DNA from: Cordilura impudica
Taxonomy: Eukaryota; Arthropoda; Insecta; Diptera; Scathophagidae
NCBI GenBank assembly: GCA_963682025.1
Contig: OY821518.1
Span: 9,662,090-9,726,089 of the forward strand
Direction of reading: 5' to 3'
Length of the DNA stretch: 64,000 nt
Shown here: positions 55,345 to 64,000 of the stretch, in pieces
Numbering within the stretch: the stretch's first letter is position 1
Layout: every line of letters begins with the position of its first letter
Made by a program: the position numbers and the translations under genes
Notes under the pieces: generated by a model
What the model was told of the DNA's origin: nothing
Database searches by the model: none
What the model saw: only the letters and a program-made list of their open reading frames with translations

Positions 55345-55823
55345 GGTGTGTATTTTCCATATGTAAATTCAGTTTTACGATCCATACGTAATTCGGCGTG
55401 TGTGTCAAAATTGGCGTTTTACATACAATTCATCATTTTTGCGATCAAACGTACATATGTATTTCCGTATGACATAACCTCTAAATGTAAACAACAGCTG
55501 ATTTAATTTGTGAATTTACAAAAAGTTATTGTTAAAAATAAAGTAATATATTTTTTAATTGTTAATTAATATTAAACAATTTATTTTTCTTTCAATATTT
55601 ATCTTTATAATTTACTCTGTTCTTTCGCCACAAGCAGTATTGTATTTTAATATGGTTGTCATGCCAAAATAGAACCTGCTCTAATTGAAAAATTTACATA
55701 TGTTTTGCCAAATGTGTTGTACATAAACAGTTTTTGAAAGGGTGCACACTATGTGTACAAATTGCACGTGCTAAAACAATAAGAAAAACACAAGCAAAAC
55801 ACATAGTGTGAACGCAGCTTAAT
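55345..55823 (+). mobile_element. MITE family 4, copy 1
   Basis: From GGTGTGTATTTTCCATATGT to ACACATAGTGTGAACGCAGC. The left terminal repeat is partly lost. Other copies at 58522-59033 and 60839-61290. Confidence 0.7.
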
Positions 55824-56244
55824 TAAAATGGCTTGCAAATGAGATGTTACAACTCAAACAGAATATTTGTTCTTGGTTTTCAGTGTTGCCGTTTTAGCTT
55901 TTTAGTTGCTAGATTTAGCAACTTTTTTTGTCGTTTAGCATCCAAAATTTATCAAAAGATGCTAGATGCTAACTTAGAATCTTTTATTAATAAAAAGTTG
56001 CTTTTAGCATCTTTTTTTGATATTGTTTTTTCATAATTTTTGAATATATAATTTTAATGGTATTGATATGTTTTTATTTCTCAAAGTGTAGTACAGCAAT
56101 TTTGTGTACTACTCCTTTTACCACACTGCTCGTTTCTTTCAACAAATATAACAAAACATTTTGAAATAGAAGAATGTAAACACCAACAACAGTTTTTAAT
56201 GAATTTGAAAGTCGATTGCCAAAAAATATTATTGTATTAAAAAA

Positions 56245-56570
56245 ATGCCAAAATTTTCAATACAAAACACATTAAATCGGGTAAAAGAACAGATAACCAA
56301 TATATTAGAAGAGTTTAAATTTATATCATCTGAAACAGAAAAAATTCAAATCCAATGGAGTTATATCAAAGAACAAAACTGGGATACAACACTGAATACA
56401 ACCTCTTTATGGATTGAAAAATTCTATTGGCGAAAATCCATTTTAGGAGTTATCAATATTTGTATTGTCTATATTAGTTTTGTCTTTCTCAAAAGCCGAA
56501 GTTGAACGTTTGTTTAGTTTAATGGCTTTAGTTAAAAGCAAACTTCGAACAGAATAAAATCCGAGTTGTT
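56245..56570 (+). pseudogene. hAT transposase C-terminal fragment
   Basis: An open frame from 56245 (MPKFSIQNTLNRVKEQ) contains NTTSLWIEKFYW. After a frameshift near 56485 comes LSFSKAEVERLFSLMALVKS, the conserved dimerisation motif of hAT transposases. A stop follows LRTE. Repeated 'TTTAGCATCTTTTTTT' text on both sides (55985-56020 and 57030-57070) may mark element ends. Confidence 0.75.
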
Positions 56571-57699
56571 ATGTTCTGTAATACGTATAAAAGAAGGATT
56601 GAAATTGAAAAATCGGTGCTGTAACACTTACAATATACCTATGTCGTTGATAAGAGTCGATCGTCAGAAAAATATCAGAGCCAAGAAGAACTTGAAGATG
56701 AAGACATCACAGAAATGTTAGATTCCATAAACCAATTATTCTAATATAATCGTATCTTTTGATAATGTAATTTCTGTTATATTTTAAATAAAAAAAAAAT
56801 CCCTCTAAAATTAATAATATTTAATTTAAGTTTAAAATAAACTCAATTTGATGTTAATAAAAATTTCAGATGAAATCCAAAATAATTTTAATTAAAATTT
56901 AAAAAATATAAATCGAAACATATGTTTTATATTAATTTTTCGATTTAAAAACCAAAGAATTTATTAATAAGTATATAATTTTTCAGTATAAAGGTAATGA
57001 AATTTGAAAAAAGACTTTAGCATGCAGTACGTTTAAGCATCTTTTTTTTTTGCAATTTAGCATCTTTACAATTTCAAATTATGGCAATACTGTTGGTTTT
57101 AAAAGATTTTTTATAGCAGTGGTTATAAGCATGTATACTTAGATCTGATTTATGTTCTGTATTTCTTTGATATGTTTTCAGCATCATCGAAAAACAAATC
57201 GGACATTTTTCTAAAATTAATTATGTTTCTAAAATTAATTATGTTCAAATTTATAATATTTTAATGTAATGCACAAAAAAGTGTTTTTTTATACTTGTCA
57301 TTGTTATTAAAGAATCCACATATTTACTTCCTTCATATTATAGAGTTATTACCAGACTTAAAAAGACTTTAAAGTTTAAAATTGAAAAAAATTATGCGAT
57401 ATTTAACAAATACAATCAAAATAGTTTTGACTGAAATTTTTGGCAGTTTTAGTTTTGTCTTGTATCAGTAAAATGTTTAGATATTAACTAAAAAAAAAAC
57501 AGTTTGTTAAATATTTTCATCTTAATTATCTTAATTAATTTAAAGACACAAAGATAGATTTAATACAATAAAAAGAAGTAAGAGTTGAAAGTTGATCTTT
57601 GCGGACTCACAAATGTGCCCTATACTAATAGGTCTGGAAAATTGAAAAGGTTTGTAAAAAATAAAATGCACCTTTATATTAAAAAATTTAAATTAAAAA
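56571..57699. other. hAT 3' debris and AT-rich sequence
   Basis: No further coding signal. A short Lys-rich frame at 57585-57785 runs into a repeat and is not convincing. Confidence 0.4.
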
Positions 57700-58028
57700 G
57701 AAAATTACAAAATAAACCATTTACCTGGTTAAACTTAATATTGTTTGTAATTATCTGGATCAGGTTAGTATTTAAAATGGGATAAATCGGGAGTCATTGT
57801 GCCAATTTATGATCTAATATATGTAGACACCTCTATAAAATGCTGAAAATTCAGAGCATTTGTTGTAATAATTCAGTAATAGGTTTATCAAAGTGTTTAC
57901 ATACTCAAATATTTTATATACATTTGTTACAAATAGTGCAAGAAGTCCAGATATTAATGTAAACGTAAAACCCAGGTGGAGGGTATCAAAGATTCGGCAT
58001 AGCCGAATTTAACACTCTTACTTGTTTT
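57700..58028 (+). mobile_element. 3' part of a family-2 element
   Basis: From AAAATAAACCATTTACCTGG to GATTCGGCATAGCCGAAT (a palindrome) and the terminal CTTACTTGTTTT. Confidence 0.6.
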
Positions 58029-58521
58029 TTATGAATTTTTAAAGAACAAAAAAAATTTTTTTTAAATTGTTCTTTTTTCAAAACTTCCACGATATCTCTG
58101 GAACTGCTGAGCAAATTTAAAACCAATGTAAGCACGGCTTAAAGATAAAACTGTTGAGTTTTGTATTTTTTTTTTTTAACTGAATATGATGAACCGTTTT
58201 CAAGGTATTCCAATATATGTAGTGGAAGTGCCTTAATTTTGGACATAACGGTATATCGCGAAAAGTCGAGCTGATAGAAAAAACAAGTGCAGGTTTGCAT
58301 TCAGCGTCCCAAATAACTATAAAAACAACATTCAAATCGTCGCATTCGATATCGAGTAAAATCAATCGAAATTCCATATTTTGGTTTATTATTTAAAGAA
58401 GACGGACAATCGTCAGACCTTGTTTCACTTTTACTATTAACTATGGGCCATAACTCGTTAGCTGTGACAGAGTAAAATTATTCTTAGTATTTTATATTGG
58501 AAAATAAAAAAATAATTTCGA
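58029..58521. other. short stretch without a supported gene
   Basis: A minus-strand frame (58377-58117, MEFRLILLDIECDDL...) is open for 86 codons but matches nothing I know. Confidence 0.35.
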
Positions 58522-59033
58522 TAAAGGTGTGTTTACACTATGTGTATTTTCCATATGTAAATTCAGTTTTACGATCCATACGTAACTCCGTGTGTGTGTG
58601 TGTGTCAAAATTGGCGTTTTACATACGACTCATAATTTTTGCGTTCAAACGTACATATGTATTTCCGTATGACATAAACTCTAAATGTAAACAACAGCTG
58701 ATTTAATTTGTGAATTTACAAAAATTTATTGTTAAAAATAAAGTTATATATTTTATATATTTTTTAATTGTTAATTAATATTAAACAATTTATTTTTCTT
58801 TCAATATTAATCTTTATAAAATACTCTGTTTTTCTTTTGCCACAAACAGTGTTGTATTTTCATATGTTTGTCTTGCCAAAATACAACCTGCTCTAATTGA
58901 AAAATTTACATATGTCTTGCAAAATGTGTTGTACATAAACAATGTTTGAAAGGGTTCACACTATGTGTTTAAATTACACGTGTTAAAAAACTAAGAAAAA
59001 CACAAGCAAAACACGTAGTGTGAACGCAGCTTA
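58522..59033 (+). mobile_element. MITE family 4, copy 2 (complete)
   Basis: Terminal repeats AAAGGTGTGTTTACACTATG and ..CGTAGTGTGAACGCAGCTTA (inverted match with mismatches). A GTGTGTGTGT run near 58590. Confidence 0.75.
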
Positions 59034-60060
59034 ACGAATGCGACGATTCGACCCCAGTTCTTAATCAACGAAAACCTTGTTCACTTGTGTAATTAACAGA
59101 GTAAGGTCGAAATGGAATTCAATTAAAATGAAAGCACATAGGCAGTAGATTTCTAATAAGCTTTACAGGTTTGTAAGGCAGACAGTTTATTTTATCAAAA
59201 ACGAGTGCTTGTAAGTAGAAATTCGTCATATAAAAATCATGCCTATTGTAAACAGGCTTATAAGAAATTTCTTACAAACTTGTTTCCCTTACAAGTCTGC
59301 TTTTTTGGAAGTTACATTATTTAGGTGATATTACAGTCCTACTATATAAAACTATTAACAGTAAAAAATTTATTAGAAACAATAACAAGTAAATAGAGCT
59401 ATTTACTACACGAATTACTAAAATGTGGTATTTTAGTAAAAAGAAAATATTGATATTGAAGGAAACTGTAACTCCTACAGTATTTGAATACAGGGGTTTT
59501 CAAAATGCGTTATTAAAATTACGGTTTTAATTTTATATAGTGCTAAAATATGAGTCAAATATTGTTAAAAACTTAAAGTGACAAATACTTGGTGTCGTTT
59601 GTTTAGTGCACATTTCCAAAAAGACAGAATGCTCAAGGTTTTGTGTAAATGATATTGTTCTTTACATTCATAAGCTTATTTTAATTAAACAAGATTTTTT
59701 ACAAGAGATTGTATAATTAATATACTCTTACTCTGGCGTGTTATCTCTCGTTAACATGCATATCTACCATTTAGAAAACGAAATATCACCTCTTCAACAA
59801 TTTTAGTTAGATTTCGTTAAAAATTTACATAAATGTTTACAATTTTATTAAAAATATAAAACCGTTTAAAACAAGCAAATTTGCCTATCTATTGGGTTTT
59901 TTTCTAAGCAGCTAAACTTGTTTACTTTTACTTTTACTTGTTTTCACTGTTATAACAGGATAAAATATTAATTATTGCTTACATTTGTTATTAATAATAG
60001 AATTTTTTTTGGAAATTATTTATAATGTGTGAAATAAGTGAAATTTTTTAAATTAAAAAG
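59034..60060. other. AT-rich stretch without a gene
   Basis: No coding signal or repeat boundary recognised. Confidence 0.4.
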
Positions 60061-60330
60061 TGAAGCTAAATCCCTGTCTGAAGTCGAAAAAATATTAAAT
60101 TTGGCTAAGTCCACAGAACATGCTATAATAAGAAAATCTAATGCTACTTTCTGCCAAGTGCGGAGAACTGCACCTATACAAAGCTAATTCAAAATTGGAT
60201 CATGTTCCGCAGTCTCCAGACCTTAACGTTATTGAACATCTAAAGCAACATTTGAAGCAACAGATAACAAAATCTGCCATCTATCCCACAGTTAAGGAAG
60301 GAGAGAAGGTTTCTCCAAAATTTACTGAAC
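60061..60330 (+). pseudogene. Tc1-like transposase remnant, two pieces
   Basis: The first piece (60061-60145) reads AKSLSEVEKILNLAKSTEHA, a Tc1 helix-turn-helix. The second (60195-60290) reads VPQSPDLNVIEHLKQHLKQQ, the third catalytic block. The middle is deleted. Confidence 0.75.
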
Positions 60331-60410
60331 GACTGGCATACTCAATTCACTGATCACAAATTAAGCGATTATTATTGTAAAGAAAATTTATTTAATTTTT
60401 ATTTTATTTA

Positions 60411-60563
60411 ATGTCAGGTATTTTTCGAACTGACTTTTGCAACATACGCCGAATAAGAACGAACTTTTTCTCTATTTATGCCCACATTTGCTTTTATCGG
60501 CCGGATATTTTCGCCTTATGTGAGACCCAGGTGAGTGGTGATGCTGATCCACTGAATGTTAAA
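60411..60563 (+). pseudogene. LINE endonuclease N-terminal scrap
   Basis: Reads CNIRRIRTNFFSIYAHICF and then DIFALCETQVSGDADPLNV. The last part is nearly the same as the truncated start of the LINE at 37190 (LCETQVSEDADPQDF), so it represents the missing 5' portion of a related element. Confidence 0.7.
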
Positions 60564-60838
60564 AAAATTTTTACCTTTATTTGTTTCATTTCACTGCTTT
60601 ATGTAATAAGTAACTGAAAAAAAATGTCACTGAATTATCTCAAGGTTTTCATAAAAAATTAAATTTTTTATTCACAAAATTTACTGCAAAAAAATTGATC
60701 GACTCCACTGAATGAAAAATTAAATAATTTTTGCTTGCGTTCAAGTAGAAAACAAAACTTAGGTAAATGCATACAATATCGTTTCTTAATACTTTACCAA
60801 AAATTTACATGGGAGGGCTAAAAATGGTTAACTTCGCT

Positions 60839-61290
60839 AAAGCTGCGTTCACACTACGTGTTTTGCTTGTGTTTTTCTTAGTTTTTTAGCACGTGTAATT
60901 TGTACACATAGTGGGAACCCTTTCAAACATTGTTTATGTACAACACATTTTGCAAGACATATGTACATTTTTCAATTAGAGCAGGTTCTATTTTGGCAAG
61001 ACAAACATACGAAAATACAACACTGCTTGTGGCGAAAGAAAAACAGAGTAAATTATAAAGATTAATATTGAAAGAAAAATAAATTGTTTAATATTAATTA
61101 ACCATTAAAAATATATAAAATATATAATTTTATTTTTAACAATATGTCATACGGAAATACATATGTACGTTTGAACGCAAAAATTATGAATCGTATGTAA
61201 AACGCCAATTTTGACACACACACGGAATTATGTATGGATCGTAAAACTGAATTTACATATGGAAAATACACATAGTGTAAACATACCTTA
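60839..61290 (-). mobile_element. MITE family 4, copy 3 (inverted)
   Basis: AGCTGCGTTCACACTACGTG at 60840; TAGTGTAAACATACCTTA at the other end. Confidence 0.75.
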
Positions 61291-61299
61291 AGCATATGT

Positions 61300-61477
61300 G
61301 GCGTATACTTTTTGATGTGTAATCATCTATACGCTCGGGGGGGTAAAAAACTATTTCACAATACAATCACAAAAACAGCGTAAGATGTAAGACGTAAGAC
61401 AAAATCGGTGTGACTTATGATTGTATTGGTGAAAAAATAATGATATGTAATAACCTTTTTGTCGCTGTTGAAAAATA
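61300..61477 (-). repeat. first part of an interspersed repeat (copy 2), split by insertion
   Basis: Reverse match to 2565-2745 (AATGATATGTAATAACCTTT and the CACAATACAATCACAAAAAC region). The other part appears at 63310-63366. Confidence 0.55.
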
Positions 61478-62267
61478 AACAAGTAAGAAAATTATAGTCG
61501 GTCTAGACCGACTATATGATACCCTATACCATGGTTTAGAGACCCTATCTTTCGGTCCAACTACTTCGATATAGAAAATAAGCATAAACCAAATTTGAGT
61601 GGGATTTTTATTAATTTTTTGGCTGCAGATATGAAAAAGTTCATATCGGATGCTATATCTATAAAGGGACTAGGTCCAAAAATGGACCGATCCTGATCAT
61701 GTTAGGTAAAGTCTCTTGTATTTTGCAAAAATATGTACAAACAAAATTTGAGAAGAATCAGTGCAATATTTTTGTTTTTTAATAGATTTAAGTGAAGATC
61801 GGGAAGCAGCTCGATATGGGGTCAAAGGGATCATTTTTGGACTAATCATTAGTGGATGTAATGAACGCATACAAACCCAATTTGAGTAAGATCTATATGA
61901 CAATTTGGATCTTATGGCAATTTATATCGATTTCATATGGGTAATTTGTATGGGGGCTAGGTCTGAACATGGACCGATTCGCACCAGTTTCAATAGCGTT
62001 TATCCCATGGCCGGTAGAAGCTCATATACCAAATTTCATCAAAATATATTCATATCTGCGACCTGCAGTTTGATTACAAGCTTTACATGGACACACAGAC
62101 GGACGGACGGACGGACGGACGGACGGACGGACATTGTTAAATCAACTCAGAAAGTGATTCTGATTCGATCAGTATAATTAAAGATGGGTCTAGGTCAAAT
62201 ATTTTTGGTTGTTACAAACAGCAGCACAAAGTCATTATACCCAAACCACATAGTGGTATAGGGTATA
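61478..62267 (+). mobile_element. mini-me/Helentron-like element (family 1), complete copy
   Basis: AACAAGTAAG start, seven-fold GGAC run near 62098-62131, terminal hairpin CCACATAGTGGTATAGGG. Its end abuts the simple-repeat block. Confidence 0.85.
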
Positions 62268-63205
62268 AAAATGGAAAATGAAAAACGCAAAATGAAAAAT
62301 AAAAAAATTAAAAATAAAAAATCGAAAACAAAAAATGAAAAATGAAAATTAAAAAAAAAAATAAAAATGAAAAAAGAAAAATGACAAATAAAAATGAGAA
62401 CTGAAAAATAAAAAATTAAAAAAATGAAAAACGAAAAATTAAAAAAGAAAAAGAAAAACAAAAACAAAAACAAAAACAAAAACAAAAACAAAAACAAAAA
62501 CAAAAACAAAAACAAAAACAAAAACAAAAACAAAAACAAAAACAAAAACAAAAACAAAAACAAAAACAAAAACAAAAACAAAAACAAAAACAAAAACAAA
62601 AACAAAAACAAAAACAAAAACAAAAACAAAAACAAAAACAAAAACAAAAACAAAAACAAAAACAAAAACAAAAACAAAAACAAAAACAAAAACAAAAACA
62701 AAAACAAAAACAAAAACAAAAACAAAAACAAAAACAAAAACAAAAACAAAAACAAAAACAAAAACAAAAATAAAAACAAAAACAAAAACAAAAACAAAAA
62801 CAAAAACAAAAACAAAAACAAAAACAAAAACAAAAACAAAAACAAAAACAAAAACAAAAACAAAAACAAAAACAACAACAAAAAACGAAAAATTAAAAAT
62901 TAAAAAAGTAAAAATAAGAAATAAGAAATGAAAAATGAAAAAAAAAAATTAAAAATTAAAAATAAAAAATGAAACATGAAAAATAAAAAATTAAAAACGA
63001 AAAATTAAAAAAGAAAAACAAAAACGAAAAATGAGAAATTAAAAAATAAAAAACAAAAACGAAAAATTAAAAATTAAAAAATAAAAGAACAAAAAATGAA
63101 AAATAAATGATGAAAAATGAAAAACAAAAAGGAGAAACAAAAATTAAAAAATTAAAAATGAAAAATTAAAAATAAAAAACGAAAAATTAAAAATTAACCG
63201 TTTGA
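62268..63205. repeat. simple-repeat block with a long (AAAAAC)n array
   Basis: Bases about 62453-62868 are about 70 AAAAAC units with one T interruption at 62770. The flanks are diverged GAAAAAT/AAAAACG mixtures. Long Lys-Asn and Phe-Leu frames on the two strands are artefacts. Confidence 0.95.
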
Positions 63206-63309
63206 AATAATAAGTATTTTTATATTAGCAGAGCCCCTGCAGTTGTTTGCTATAAGTGATACATAGATGACGCTTTCTGTTTGATTTTAAAAAAGTGCCA
63301 AAAAAAATC

Positions 63310-63366
63310 GTTAATTACAAGATGATTACACATCTCCCCTGTGATCGGACTCACATGATTTTTGTA
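63310..63366 (-). repeat. second part of the interspersed repeat (copy 2)
   Basis: ACACATCTCCCCTGTGATCG and CTCACATGATTTTT match 2485-2530 in reverse. Confidence 0.5.
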
Positions 63367-63902
63367 GTTGGCATTTTTTGCATGTTGACAACATCGTTTA
63401 TTACGATAATATTTGAGGTTAACACTCTTACTTGTTTTCTAAATCTTTGTATTCATTTTGCCAAACCCTGTGTATCTTGAAAATACATCTCTTTTAAGTT
63501 AAGAGTATATTGAGTACCCTTTACCTAGTGTTTTGTTGATCATTTTAACCCACTACATATGTCAGTATGTACGAGTATATTTAAAAACACTAGTAAATAC
63601 ATACTTTTCTCTATTTGTGTTTTGTTTTTTTTTTTTTTTTTTTGTTTTAAATGAGTTTTGGAACACCCTCATACATCATCGTTGAATACAAACATTTGTT
63701 AAGGTAATAATTCAGTTAATAAGTATGATCGCGATAGTGTAGAACAAACTCGGAATATTCAAAACAAAATATATTAACATAAATTTGAATAAGATTTGCG
63801 TAAAAAAATAAAATAAATTAAATTAAATAAATGTGATTTTCCGAAAACTTTAGTTTAGAAGCTTAAAAAATATAAAAATAAAAAAACTTAGTGTAATTTA
63901 AA
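63367..63902. other. intergenic, upstream of the terminal candidate gene
   Basis: Contains CACTCTTACTTGTTT (family-2 tail scrap) at 63423-63437 and a T run at 63626-63643. The last 100 bases are A-rich as in a 5' UTR. Confidence 0.4.
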
Positions 63903-64000
63903 ATGACTACTTGGTACTCGAATTATGTACCTAATTGGGTGAATCGTTGGTGGCAACCTGCTCGTCGTTTAAATCCTTATCGCAGCATAAGACCTGCTTC
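63903..64000 (+). CDS. start of a probable gene, cut by the window edge
   Basis: ATG in good context (TAAAATG) opens 32 codons to the window end with rich, non-repetitive composition: MTTWYSNYVPNWVNRWWQPA and then RRLNPYRSIRPAS. Trp/Arg/Pro/Tyr-rich, unlike chance AT-rich frames nearby. I do not recognise it with confidence. The GC content rises here, as at the other host genes. Confidence 0.5.
   Translation, partial: MTTWYSNYVPNWVNRWWQPARRLNPYRSIRPA

Noticed and set aside
58117..58377. 86-codon minus-strand frame MEFRLILLDIECDDL...
   Set aside because: No homologue known to me, no splice or promoter context; kept only as a remark in the intergenic entry.
62195..62903. Long Lys/Asn and Phe/Leu open frames on the two strands
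   Set aside because: Pure translation of the AAAAAC array; no coding signal.
1..64000. tRNA, rRNA, CRISPR or bacterial-type operon signals
   Set aside because: None seen; the short tandem arrays present are eukaryotic micro- and minisatellites without unique spacers.

Overview
This is nuclear DNA from a higher fly (Diptera). A calyptrate such as a blowfly or house-fly relative is my best guess. The DNA is very AT-rich, host-gene introns are tiny (57-61 bp), the recognisable host genes look like fly orthologues, and most of the window is mobile-element debris of dipteran type, including elements with a GGAC/GTCY microsatellite. The species call is inference.

Layout. 1-5.8 kb: repeats (Helitron helicase scrap, IS630-like and pogo-like remnants). 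5.9-11.7 kb: the gene-dense part, with a PP2C-type phosphatase (+), a two-exon NAF1 (-) and a three-exon RWDD4-like gene (-). 12.85-25.67 kb: one complete, very young Ty3/gypsy LTR retrotransposon on the minus strand. It has 2.1-kb LTRs differing by a single base, a 4-bp target duplication, a tRNA-Lys-type primer site and intact gag and pol. 26-34 kb: repeats, plus a small three-exon candidate gene (32.2-33.7 kb). 34.3-37.2 kb: a LINE with a long open frame. 37.4-63.3 kb: nested repeats, namely Helentron/mini-me-like elements, non-autonomous Helitrons, Tc1/mariner, hAT, a long-TIR DNA transposon, a Jockey-like LINE and MITEs, ending in an almost pure AAAAAC array. The last 98 bp open what looks like a further host gene.

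Main discovery. Between pol and the 3' LTR, the retrotransposon carries about 1 kb of intronless host DDB1 (piccolo) coding sequence in the same orientation as gag-pol. It has the native start codon, an internal deletion and a small frameshift. Next to it lies sequence that reads as exons with introns of another gene in the opposite orientation. That combination (sense introns gone, antisense introns kept) fits capture of host sequence through the element's own RNA. Because the whole unit is bounded by LTRs and a target duplication, the host fragment moved with the element.

The three resident genes are housekeeping loci: a Ser/Thr phosphatase, snoRNP assembly, and an RWD adaptor. They are not an operon. 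PP2C and NAF1 are tail-to-tail; RWDD4 and NAF1 are in tandem on the minus strand. I saw no tRNA, rRNA or CRISPR.
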